DNA of 64,000 nt from Stigmatella aurantiaca (GTDB lineage Bacteria; Myxococcota; Myxococcia; Myxococcales; Myxococcaceae): positions 124,001 through 188,000 of the forward strand of contig NZ_FOAP01000003.1 of assembly GCF_900109545.1 (NCBI RefSeq), in the 5' to 3' direction. The position numbers and the translations under genes are program-made. Below are positions 57,037 to 64,000 of the stretch, piece after piece. Each line of letters begins with the position of its first letter. Position 1 is the first letter of the stretch. Under the pieces are notes generated by a model that was not told the DNA's origin, made no database searches, and was given only the letters and a program-made list of their open reading frames with translations.

Positions 57037-59805
57037 TCAGGGGGCCCAGGCGGGTGCGACGTTCCAGCTCGAGTCCTCGTTGAAGCTCACGGGCGAATCC
57101 CAGCTGGTGCCAATGCCCGAGGCGGTCCACACCTCGGAGGTGGCATGGCGGAGGTAGCGCCCGGGGAAGTTGAAGGACTCGAAGGAGACGCCGGTGCCCG
57201 ACAGCCCCGGCTGGGCACAGAAGGTGGCGTCCTGCTGGAAGACCGTCGAGCCATCGGAGGCGTCCCTGCGGACGCGGCTGTTGAAGTGCCGCAGGTACTG
57301 GCCCGGGTAGTTGCGTGACTCGAACGAGTAGCAGCTCGACTCGGCGAGCCCGGGCACCAGCTTGAACGTCGCGTCCTGCTTGAGCGTGGCGTTGCTGCCT
57401 CCGTCCACCACCTCCGTCCTGGCCAGGCTTTCGATGTGGCGCAGGTACCGGTTGGTGTAGCCGGGCGTCGTCACCTGGAGGGACTGGAACGAGCCCTGGG
57501 GGACATTCGCGTTGCTCTGCCACCAGGGTGGCGCGATGCCCCAGGTCGCATCCTGACGGAAGCCGGCGGTGTTCTCGAGTGCGTCCACCCACACCTCGCT
57601 GCTGCGGTGGCGCAGGTAGAAGCCCGGCTTGTTCTTGGACTCCAGCGACACGGCCGGCGAGCCATCCAGCGCCGGGCGGGCGCAGAAGGTGGCGTCCTGA
57701 TCAAAGAGCGCCGAGCCATCGCGCGCGTCCCGGCGGACGCGGCTGTTGAAGTGCCGCAGATAGCTGCCCGGGAAGTTGCGCGACTCGAACGAGTAGCAGG
57801 CCGCATCCGCGAGGCCCGCGGTGACTTTGAACGTCGCGTCCTGCTTGGCCGTGCCGCTGCTGGTGCGGGTCACCACCTCGGTGCTGCCCAGGCCCTCGAA
57901 GTGGCGCAGGTACCGGTCGGTGTACCCCGGCACCATCACCTGCAACGAGCGGTGCTGCCCCACGGGCAGGAGGCCCTGGGAATTGAGCTGGCGCGAGGCG
58001 GCGAGCAGGTTGAGGTGCGCCGTCCGGACCGCGTTGGCGTCCACCTTGACGATGGCCCGGTCATACGTGAGCACGCCGTTGATTTCCCCCTCCACGTCGG
58101 TGATTTCCGTGTAGACGGCCGCGCTCAGGCCCGGCCGGTTCATCAGCGGCTGGATCGACTTGATGAGCCCCACGTAGCGGCTGGTGAGCGTCGCGCTGTC
58201 GGGCACTTCCTCGTAGCTGAAGAAGCCGCCGTTGGGGTTCCACAGGTGGCCCGCGACCTTCAGACCCAGGCCGCCGAACTCGCCCACCACCGCGGCGCGC
58301 TTGGCGGAAGGCGGCGGAGACCCCGGGCCCACGTAGACGTGCCAGTCCACCAAGTCCCCATTGCCCCCATCCACGGCGCCGCAGCAGTTGACGCCGCTCA
58401 TGTTGTCCACGAGGCGGCTGGGGTCCCAGCCCTTCGCGAGGTCCGCCAGCCGCGCCTGGTCGTACTGGCCCCAGCCCTCGTTCTGAATCACCCAGACGAT
58501 GACCGAGGGCGAGCTGCGGTGCTCGTCGATCATCTCGCGCATCTCGAGTTCGAACTGCGCCTTCGCGGCAGTCGTGGGGCTCTTGCCCGAGTCCATGCAC
58601 GGCATGTCCTGCCACACGAGGATGCCCAGCTTGTCGGCCCAGTAGAACCAGCGCTGCGGCTCCACCTTGATGTGCTTGCGGATGAGGTTGTAGCCGAGGT
58701 CCTTGTGCTTCTGGATGTCGAACTTCAGCGCCGCGTCCGTGGGCGCGGTGTAGATGCCATCCGGCCAGTAGCCCTGGTCCAGCGTGCCCATCTGGAACAC
58801 GAACTGGCCGTTGAGCACCGGCCGCAGCACGCCGCCCACGAGCTTCAGGCCCACCGAGCGCATGCCGAAGTAGCTCGTGACCTGATCCACGGTGGTGGCG
58901 CCGCCCTTGAGCGACACGCGCAAGTCGTAGAGGAAGGGGCTCTCGGGGGACCAGAGCTTGGGGTTGGGCACGGGGATGCGAATCTCCCCATCCACGCTGC
59001 CCGTGGCGCTGCCCACCTGCGTGGTGCCATCAAAGGCCACAGCCTCCACCGTCTGGCCGCTGAGGCCCGCCCCGCGCACCGTGAGCTTCAGCACCGAGCC
59101 CTGCACATCCGGCGTCATGTCCAGCCGGGTGATGCGCGCCGAGGCCGTGGGCTCCAGCCACACCGTCTGCCAGATGCCCGAGGCGCCCGTGTACTCGATG
59201 CCCTGGGGGTTGTTGGTCTGCTTGCCCACGGGCTGAGAGCCCGCGTCGGTCGGGTCATACACGCCGACGATGAGCTCGTTGGTGCCCCCGTTAAGGTAAC
59301 CGGTGATGTCGAAGCTGAAGCTGTCGAAGCCGCCCTGGTGGGTGCCGGCGCGCTGGCCGTTGACGTAGACGGTGGCCTCCCAGTCCACGGCGCCGAAGTT
59401 CAACTGCACGCGGCGGCCGCTCCAGGCGGCGGGCACCGTGAAGGTGCGCCGGTACCACATGCGGTCCTGGTGCCGCTTGATTCCCGACAGCCCGGACTCG
59501 ATGGGGAACGGCACCAGCACGCTCTCGGCGAGGTTCTGGCCGAACGGCGGGGCCTGGCCCGCGGAGGCGTTGCCGAACTGCCACTCCCCGTTGAGGTTGA
59601 GCCAATCCGCGCGGACCATCTGCGGGCGCGGATACTCCGGCAGGGCATTGGCCGGGGACACCTGGGACGTCCACTGCGTGGACAGCGGAGGGGTCTTCAG
59701 GGACCAGGCCGCCTGAGCGCCTTGAAGGGAGAGCAAACCACAACACAGGGGCAGCAGCCGCCGGGCCTCACGGCCCAGGCGGGTACGCCAAGAAAAGGGG
59801 GTCAT
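57037..59805 (-). CDS. Secreted GH2 glycosidase with two AbfB modules
   Basis: This 922-residue protein has a signal peptide (cleavage after AQA at about residue 32). The GH2 catalytic part has the sugar-binding sandwich (about 60-200), an immunoglobulin-like domain (about 210-330) and a TIM barrel (about 335-600) with acid/base Glu443 (QNEGWGQ) and nucleophile Glu509 (GEFGGLG). Two AbfB (CBM42-like) modules follow (about 620-765 and 775-922), with repeated GYTDRYLRHFE and SFESRNFPGSYLRHFNSRV units. AbfB binds arabinofuranose side chains, so the target is likely arabinan, arabinoxylan or a similar glycan. The ATG has no ribosome site and lies inside one arm of an inverted repeat. Confidence 0.9.
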   Translation of the reverse strand: MTPFSWRTRLGREARRLLPLCCGLLSLQGAQAAWSLKTPPLSTQWTSQVSPANALPEYPRPQMVRADWLNLNGEWQFGNASAGQAPPFGQNLAESVLVPFPIESGLSGIKRHQDRMWYRRTFTVPAAWSGRRVQLNFGAVDWEATVYVNGQRAGTHQGGFDSFSFDITGYLNGGTNELIVGVYDPTDAGSQPVGKQTNNPQGIEYTGASGIWQTVWLEPTASARITRLDMTPDVQGSVLKLTVRGAGLSGQTVEAVAFDGTTQVGSATGSVDGEIRIPVPNPKLWSPESPFLYDLRVSLKGGATTVDQVTSYFGMRSVGLKLVGGVLRPVLNGQFVFQMGTLDQGYWPDGIYTAPTDAALKFDIQKHKDLGYNLIRKHIKVEPQRWFYWADKLGILVWQDMPCMDSGKSPTTAAKAQFELEMREMIDEHRSSPSVIVWVIQNEGWGQYDQARLADLAKGWDPSRLVDNMSGVNCCGAVDGGNGDLVDWHVYVGPGSPPPSAKRAAVVGEFGGLGLKVAGHLWNPNGGFFSYEEVPDSATLTSRYVGLIKSIQPLMNRPGLSAAVYTEITDVEGEINGVLTYDRAIVKVDANAVRTAHLNLLAASRQLNSQGLLPVGQHRSLQVMVPGYTDRYLRHFEGLGSTEVVTRTSSGTAKQDATFKVTAGLADAACYSFESRNFPGSYLRHFNSRVRRDARDGSALFDQDATFCARPALDGSPAVSLESKNKPGFYLRHRSSEVWVDALENTAGFRQDATWGIAPPWWQSNANVPQGSFQSLQVTTPGYTNRYLRHIESLARTEVVDGGSNATLKQDATFKLVPGLAESSCYSFESRNYPGQYLRHFNSRVRRDASDGSTVFQQDATFCAQPGLSGTGVSFESFNFPGRYLRHATSEVWTASGIGTSWDSPVSFNEDSSWNVAPAWAP

Positions 59806-59845
59806 GGAAAAACAAGTTAAACAATTTTGTCTTGTTTTTCCATGA
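59802..59845. promoter_or_regulatory. 15-bp inverted repeat holding the GH2 start codon
   Basis: The arms TCATGGAAAAACAAG and CTTGTTTTTCCATGA are perfect, with a 14-base spacer. The GH2 ATG lies inside one arm, so on mRNA it would be paired in a stem. A second ATG in the other arm opens the eight-codon peptide MEKQDKIV. It is the most AT-rich patch nearby. It may be an operator, a translational switch or a terminator for the upstream gene. Confidence 0.6.
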
Positions 59846-59849
59846 AGTT

Positions 59850-61046
59850 TCACCGCCTCAGGACACGGCTGGTGCCCAGCCCGTCGATCACCACGATGAC
59901 GTCGTTGAGGGCGCGCTCGAAGAGGCCCGGCGTGTAGTTGCGCGAGGTGGCCGTCCACACGGGGCTGGCGCCGGACCAGGTCTCGAAGTTGGCCGTCGTG
60001 CTGATGTAGCCGACATGGCAGTTGCGCTGGTCTACCGGCGCGCTCGCGGCGTCCGGCGGCCCCGCCTTGTCCTCGTCGGTGCAGAACGCGACGCCCACGG
60101 GCCCGTTGCCGACGCGGATGGCGGAGGGCACGTAGGCGTTGTAGCGCCGCCCCGAGCCGGGATCGATGCGCGATTGGTAGATGGTGCGGCGCAGGGACTC
60201 GTCCCACGTCTTGCCGCCGTCCCACGACTGCACGGCGTTGATGATGTTGGCGTGGGCGCCCCCGGTGGGGAACGGCTCCACGCCCTCGATGACGGCCATG
60301 AGCCGGTCTCCCCCAAGCTGCACGACCGTGGGCATGCCATCACGGTTGAGCGCCCCGGCGCGCTTGTCCCAGGACACGGCCACGGTGCCATACGCCGTCC
60401 ACGCGCCCGTGGTGCCCCGGCGGCCCTGCATGGCGATCCACTGGTGGCCCGGGTACCCGCGCTGCGCCGCGAGCAGCTCCGAGTCGTAATACACCTGGAG
60501 ATCCCCATTCGCGCGCTGGAAGAGGAACGGCGCGCCCACGAAGTAGGACGTGGGCCCCACGACGGTGCTGTCGTAGACCCAGCTGTCCCCATCGTTGTCG
60601 CTCCGGGTGACCGTGACGCGCCACTGCCCCCCGGCGAACTCCCGGAAGGCACAGAAGAGGGTGCGGGTGCCGGGGATGGCCCGCATCGTCACGTCGCCGA
60701 ACTGCACGTTCGGGTTGTTGGCGACGGAGCCGTGGACGAACCAGCTCGCGCCATTGTCGCGGCTCGCCCAGACCGTGATGCCACTGCCCGTGCTCGCCCC
60801 GCCGATCAGCCACCCATCCGAGCGGCGGGTGATGCTGCGGATCGGCGCCCCACCGCTGGCCATCAGCACGCTCCAGCCACCGCTGGGAAGGGCCTCTTCC
60901 ACCTGCGCCACGGGCCCCGGGCTGTCCCCGGAGGGCTCGCCAGGGGCGCATGCGAGCACCGGCGCCAGCAGGAGGGCCCACCCCCACCGCCCGGCGCGTG
61001 GATGGGAACGGCAGGAGCTACGGCTCGTCCGAGACAGAGAGTTCAT
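59850..61046 (-). CDS. BNR/GH93-like secreted lipoprotein glycosidase
   Basis: This 398-residue lipoprotein (lipobox VLAC, Cys33) is a six-blade propeller. It has BNR-type repeats, SRDNGASWFVHG, SDNDGDSWVYD and SWDGGKTWDES, where the Asp-box loops lie on the outer face. Sialidase and exo-arabinanase (GH93) families use this fold. The AbfB-bearing GH2 gene downstream makes an arabinan-active GH93 enzyme more likely than a sialidase, but that is inference from position. A perfect hairpin sits four bases before its ATG. Confidence 0.8.
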   Translation of the reverse strand: MNSLSRTSRSSCRSHPRAGRWGWALLLAPVLACAPGEPSGDSPGPVAQVEEALPSGGWSVLMASGGAPIRSITRRSDGWLIGGASTGSGITVWASRDNGASWFVHGSVANNPNVQFGDVTMRAIPGTRTLFCAFREFAGGQWRVTVTRSDNDGDSWVYDSTVVGPTSYFVGAPFLFQRANGDLQVYYDSELLAAQRGYPGHQWIAMQGRRGTTGAWTAYGTVAVSWDKRAGALNRDGMPTVVQLGGDRLMAVIEGVEPFPTGGAHANIINAVQSWDGGKTWDESLRRTIYQSRIDPGSGRRYNAYVPSAIRVGNGPVGVAFCTDEDKAGPPDAASAPVDQRNCHVGYISTTANFETWSGASPVWTATSRNYTPGLFERALNDVIVVIDGLGTSRVLRR

Positions 61047-61049
61047 GGC

Positions 61050-61071
61050 GTGAGCCTGCGGGAAGGCTCAC
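61050..61071. promoter_or_regulatory. Hairpin next to GH93-like start
   Basis: The arms GTGAGCCT and AGGCTCAC form a perfect eight-base stem with the loop GCGGGA. It lies between the adenosine deaminase stop and the GH93-like ATG. The stem covers the best ribosome-binding candidate (CAGG), so it could gate translation, or it could end the upstream transcript. Confidence 0.5.
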
Positions 61072-61087
61072 TCCAGAATCAACAGTC

Positions 61088-62542
61088 TTACTTGCGGACG
61101 GTGCGCGCCTCCAGCGCGGCGATGTCGGCCTCGAACTTCGCGAACCGGGCATCGAGCTGCTGCGTCAGGCGCTGCTTGTCCGCGTCCGGAAGGAAGGCGT
61201 AGCGCAGGCTGTCGTAGGACAGCTTCTTCACCTCCGCGTAGGTGGGCTGGTAGCGGCTGGCGAACAGCACGTACTCGTTCGACAGCGTGTGCCGGGTGAC
61301 GCCGGAGTCGTCGGTGCTGATGACGAACGGCACGCCGTACTTGCGGTACAGCCCCACCGGGTGCGCCTCGCCCTGGATGCCCAGGATGAACTGGTTGCTG
61401 GTGAGGTTCACCTCGATGGGGATGTCGAGCGCGCGCAGGGTCTCCAGGGTCTGCTGCGCGTTGGTCTCGTGCATGATGTCCACGCCGTGGCCGATGCGGT
61501 TGGCCCCGGCCACCCCGAGCGCCTCGGCAATGTGGAACTTCATCCCCTCGGGCGGCACCATGCCCAGCGCCAGCTCACCGGCGTGCAGCGACAGCTTGAT
61601 GTCCGGATACTGGGCCTTCAGGAACTTGAACATCTGCATGTGCAGGCGGTAGTCGCGCATCGCGACGGTCCCGTTCTCGGCGCCCACGAGGTTCACCGCC
61701 ACCACGCGCTTGTCCTGGGAGGCGATCTTGAAGGCGGCGGCGGTCTGCGAGAACACCATCGACGGGGAGAGCGCGCGCAGCACGTAGGCCTGGTAGCGCA
61801 TCGTGAAGTTCTCGTCGTCGAGGCCCTGGCTGCTGTCCTGCACGTAGGCGAGGTACTGCTGGACGCCCTGGTTGAAGCCGGCATCGGCCTCCAGCTTCGC
61901 CAGCTGCGCCGTCATCTGGGCCTGGAGCTTCGCGCTGTCGAGCCCCGCCGCCGCGATGCCGCGGTCGAACGCGTCGTCCTGCGTGCCCGTGGTCAGCTGG
62001 AAGATGGTCTCGATGTAGCCCACGTTCTCGGCGATCGCGCGCTGCTTCAGCGTCTGCAAGCCCTCGCGAGTATTGGTGGACGCCACGTCGTCGAAGTACA
62101 TGAAGGTGTTGAAGAACTGGAGGTCCGGGGGCGGCTTCAACGCGCCATGGTTGTCGAAGTCCTTGCTGGACCAGAGCTGCAGCAGGTTGCGGTAGGCGGT
62201 GTCATCGGCCGCCAGGTCCTTGCCGCTGACACAGTCCGGCGGGGTGGGCCGCTGGTGCTGAATCTTGGAGGTGGCCTTGTTCACGCAGAAGCCCTGCGTG
62301 TCCACCCACTCCAGGTATTGCTCGGCATAGATGGCGCCCGAGTAGTGGTGGTGCAGGTCTCCCCCCTTGGGCATCTTGTTCAGGAACAGGCTCAGCTCGG
62401 CCGTCTTCGGCGCGGCGCCGGACACCAGGGACGCGAAATGGCGCCCGGTGACCGCTTCGTTGCTGGCGCCAGGAGCGCCGGGCAGGGTGGCGCAGCCGGA
62501 CGCCAGGGTGAGCATCATCAAGCCAGGCAGGGTCTTTCGCAT
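61088..62542 (-). CDS. Lipoprotein adenosine deaminase
   Basis: This 484-residue metal-dependent deaminase has zinc ligands in GDLHHHYSGA, SLHAGE and the final STDDSG, plus IGHGVDI for catalysis, as in adenosine deaminase and the secreted ADGF-type enzymes. It starts with a lipoprotein signal (LASGC, Cys about 17), so it acts outside the inner membrane, where it would turn adenosine or deoxyadenosine into inosine. GAGGA six bases upstream fixes the start. It would let the cell reclaim nucleosides from lysed prey. Confidence 0.9.
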   Translation of the reverse strand: MRKTLPGLMMLTLASGCATLPGAPGASNEAVTGRHFASLVSGAAPKTAELSLFLNKMPKGGDLHHHYSGAIYAEQYLEWVDTQGFCVNKATSKIQHQRPTPPDCVSGKDLAADDTAYRNLLQLWSSKDFDNHGALKPPPDLQFFNTFMYFDDVASTNTREGLQTLKQRAIAENVGYIETIFQLTTGTQDDAFDRGIAAAGLDSAKLQAQMTAQLAKLEADAGFNQGVQQYLAYVQDSSQGLDDENFTMRYQAYVLRALSPSMVFSQTAAAFKIASQDKRVVAVNLVGAENGTVAMRDYRLHMQMFKFLKAQYPDIKLSLHAGELALGMVPPEGMKFHIAEALGVAGANRIGHGVDIMHETNAQQTLETLRALDIPIEVNLTSNQFILGIQGEAHPVGLYRKYGVPFVISTDDSGVTRHTLSNEYVLFASRYQPTYAEVKKLSYDSLRYAFLPDADKQRLTQQLDARFAKFEADIAALEARTVRK

Positions 62543-62842
62543 GAAGGTCCTCGGAGGAATCTCGAACTCCCATCGGTGAGAGCCGCCGCCTCTCCCTAGC
62601 AAGCGGGGTGCCTGCCCAGGTCCGGAGACCCGCCCAGGCGCGCACCCGTACCACCCGGACGCCGGGGGCGCCTTTCGGCGCGTCAGCCCCCGTGCGCCCC
62701 TCGCCCTGACACGTCAGAAGCCCTCGGATGCTCTCTGGACGGGCGGGGAACCCCCCGGTGGGCCTGGATGAACCCCCAGGGGAACGGGGGAGAAGCATAG
62801 ACTCGCCCACATGTGCCCCTTTTCCCCTGTGAGCGGCTTCCC

Positions 62843-63991
62843 GTGAGCGCGAGCGGTTCGCGTGATGCGCTCACCGGCCTGCGGTTCCTGGCCGCCCTGC
62901 ACGTGGTGGTGTTCCACTTCGGAGGCGTCTGGTTCGAGAACCTCCCTGGCGCGCTTCAGGCCATTTCGGCGTGCGGGTACGCCTCGGTGGGGCTCTTCTA
63001 TGTCCTGTCCGGCTTCGTGCTGGCCTACAACTACCTGACGCCGGAAGGCGGGGTGAAGGCCGAGCCCCGCAGCTTCTGGGCGGCCCGGCTGGCGCGCGTG
63101 TACCCCGTCTACGCCCTGGCCCTGGTGCTGCTCGCCCCCACCGTCATCCAGGGCTCGCTGGAGGCGAACACCCTCCCGGTCGCCGCCGCGAAGCTCCTGC
63201 TGGGCGGGCTGAGCGCGCTGCTGCTCGTCCACGCGTGGCTGCCGCCCGTGGCGCTCTACTGGAACCCTCCGGGCTGGTCCGTCTCCGTGGAGGCCTTCTT
63301 CTACGCGGTGTTCCCCTTCGCCGCGCCCTGGCTGGGGCGGCTGCGGCGCGGACAGCTGTGGGGCGCGATGGGCGGCTTCTGGGTGCTGGGGCTGCTGCCG
63401 TCGCTGGTGTACCTGGGGCTCCAGGTAGACGGAGGGCTGAATGTCCTCAAGTTCAACCCGCTCCTGCGCCTGCCCGAGTTCCTCATGGGGCTGGTGCTGG
63501 GCCGGCTCTTCCTCGGCGAGTCCCCCTCGCCCCGCCACTCGGGGGCGCTGCTGGCCCCGGCGGCGGCCGTGCTCCTGCTCGGCGCCTTCGCCGCCAGCGC
63601 GTCCATCCCCTTCGAGCTGCTGCACAACGCGCTGCTCGCCCCGGCGTTCGCGGCGCTCGTGTATGGGCTGGCACGGGGCGGCGGGGCGCTCGGGTGGGTG
63701 CTGTCACGGCCCCTGCTGCTGCGGCTGGGCGAGGCCAGCTACGCGCTCTACATCCTCCAGTACCCCGTGTGGAAGGCGTCCCAGGCGCTGGCGGAGGCGG
63801 TGGCCCCGTGGGTGGACTTCCGCGCCCCGAAGCCCCTCTTCGCCGTGTACCTGGGGCTGCTGGTGGGGCTCTCGTGGCTCACCTACCGGTGGTTCGAGAT
63901 GCCGATGCGCTCCTGGGGCCGCAAGCGGCTCCAGGGGTGGGTGGCGCGCGGGGCCCCTCAAACGCCAAGCGCCTCCCCCGGAACTCCGTAG
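62843..63991 (+). CDS. Acyltransferase 3 family membrane protein
   Basis: This 382-residue integral membrane O-acyltransferase (Acyl_transf_3) starts ALTGLRFLAALHVVVFHF, where the Arg and first His of the family motif lie, followed by SVGLFYVLSGFVLAYNY, then about eight further helices and the typical C-terminal YALYILQYPV. It moves acyl groups across the membrane to sugars or lipids outside. GTG 62843 is the best start; a GTG at 62813 is possible. The acceptor is unknown. Confidence 0.88.
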   Translation: MSASGSRDALTGLRFLAALHVVVFHFGGVWFENLPGALQAISACGYASVGLFYVLSGFVLAYNYLTPEGGVKAEPRSFWAARLARVYPVYALALVLLAPTVIQGSLEANTLPVAAAKLLLGGLSALLLVHAWLPPVALYWNPPGWSVSVEAFFYAVFPFAAPWLGRLRRGQLWGAMGGFWVLGLLPSLVYLGLQVDGGLNVLKFNPLLRLPEFLMGLVLGRLFLGESPSPRHSGALLAPAAAVLLLGAFAASASIPFELLHNALLAPAFAALVYGLARGGGALGWVLSRPLLLRLGEASYALYILQYPVWKASQALAEAVAPWVDFRAPKPLFAVYLGLLVGLSWLTYRWFEMPMRSWGRKRLQGWVARGAPQTPSASPGTP

Positions 63992-64000
63992 GGGAGGCGC
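63969..64000 (+). terminator. Stem-loop at the end of the acyltransferase gene
   Basis: GCGCCTCCCC and GGGGAGGCGC form a perfect ten-base stem with a 12-base loop. The stem overlaps the stop codon of the acyltransferase gene. It is cut by the window edge, so a following T tract cannot be checked. It is a good candidate for an intrinsic terminator. Confidence 0.6.

Noticed and set aside
59820-59843. Eight-codon frame MEKQDKIV as a gene
   Set aside because: No ribosome site and formed by the inverted repeat; kept as an observation only.

Overview
The window is very GC-rich DNA, about 70% or more in most genes, with tightly packed genes, TTG and GTG starts, and many signalling proteins. Two Ser/Thr kinases with TPR tails, six histidine-kinase or hybrid proteins, a sigma-54 activator, many lipoproteins, and a SitA-type toxin with its immunity protein all point to a myxobacterium. 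It is most likely from the suborder Cystobacterineae (Stigmatella, Archangium, Cystobacter or Myxococcus-like). Genus and species cannot be fixed from the sequence alone.

Layout: 1-3.1 kb carries metabolic and small regulatory genes on the minus strand (secreted LprI-like protein, tryptophan 2,3-dioxygenase, AT-hook/zinc protein, hemerythrin). 3.2-5.9 kb is a coupled operon of an acyltransferase, an alpha/beta hydrolase and proline dehydrogenase. 6-10.2 kb holds a large membrane Ser/Thr kinase with a TPR tail. 10.2-14.6 kb has a sigma-54 activator beside a 43-residue protein that has a good sigma-54 promoter and paired upstream repeats, followed by a response regulator and histidine kinase pair. 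14.5-17.9 kb is a molybdenum-cofactor block (mobA, moeA, mobB, fdhD). 18.4-20.1 kb is a two-gene ATPase/TOPRIM module of defence type inserted beside gyrB (20.1-22.6 kb).

24.1-29.1 kb is the most unusual operon. A cobalamin-binding protein with the Wx9EH cap motif of CarH-type photoreceptors, but no DNA-binding domain, is followed by an unknown protein and two multidomain hybrid histidine kinases. 30-38.7 kb holds a chemoreceptor, lipases and esterases, an outer-membrane barrel, a beta-lactamase-like hydrolase and a short-chain dehydrogenase. 39-41 kb has a cytoplasmic-looking subtilase with a separate small partner that resembles a trans-acting propeptide. 41.4-50.7 kb has an Lgt paralogue lacking the key histidine, a rhodanese, a Gre-like factor, two sensor kinases and a VWA protein.

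54.8-56.9 kb carries a SitA-like lipoprotein toxin with a Tox-REase-5 C-terminus and its Imm52 immunity protein. The immunity gene overlaps the start of a Ser/Thr kinase. 57-62.5 kb is a secreted polysaccharide and nucleoside scavenging cluster (GH2 with two AbfB modules, a GH93/BNR-like lipoprotein, a lipoprotein adenosine deaminase). Perfect inverted repeats sit right at two of its translation starts. The window ends with an integral membrane acyltransferase and a terminator-like stem. No tRNA, rRNA, insertion sequence or CRISPR array was seen.
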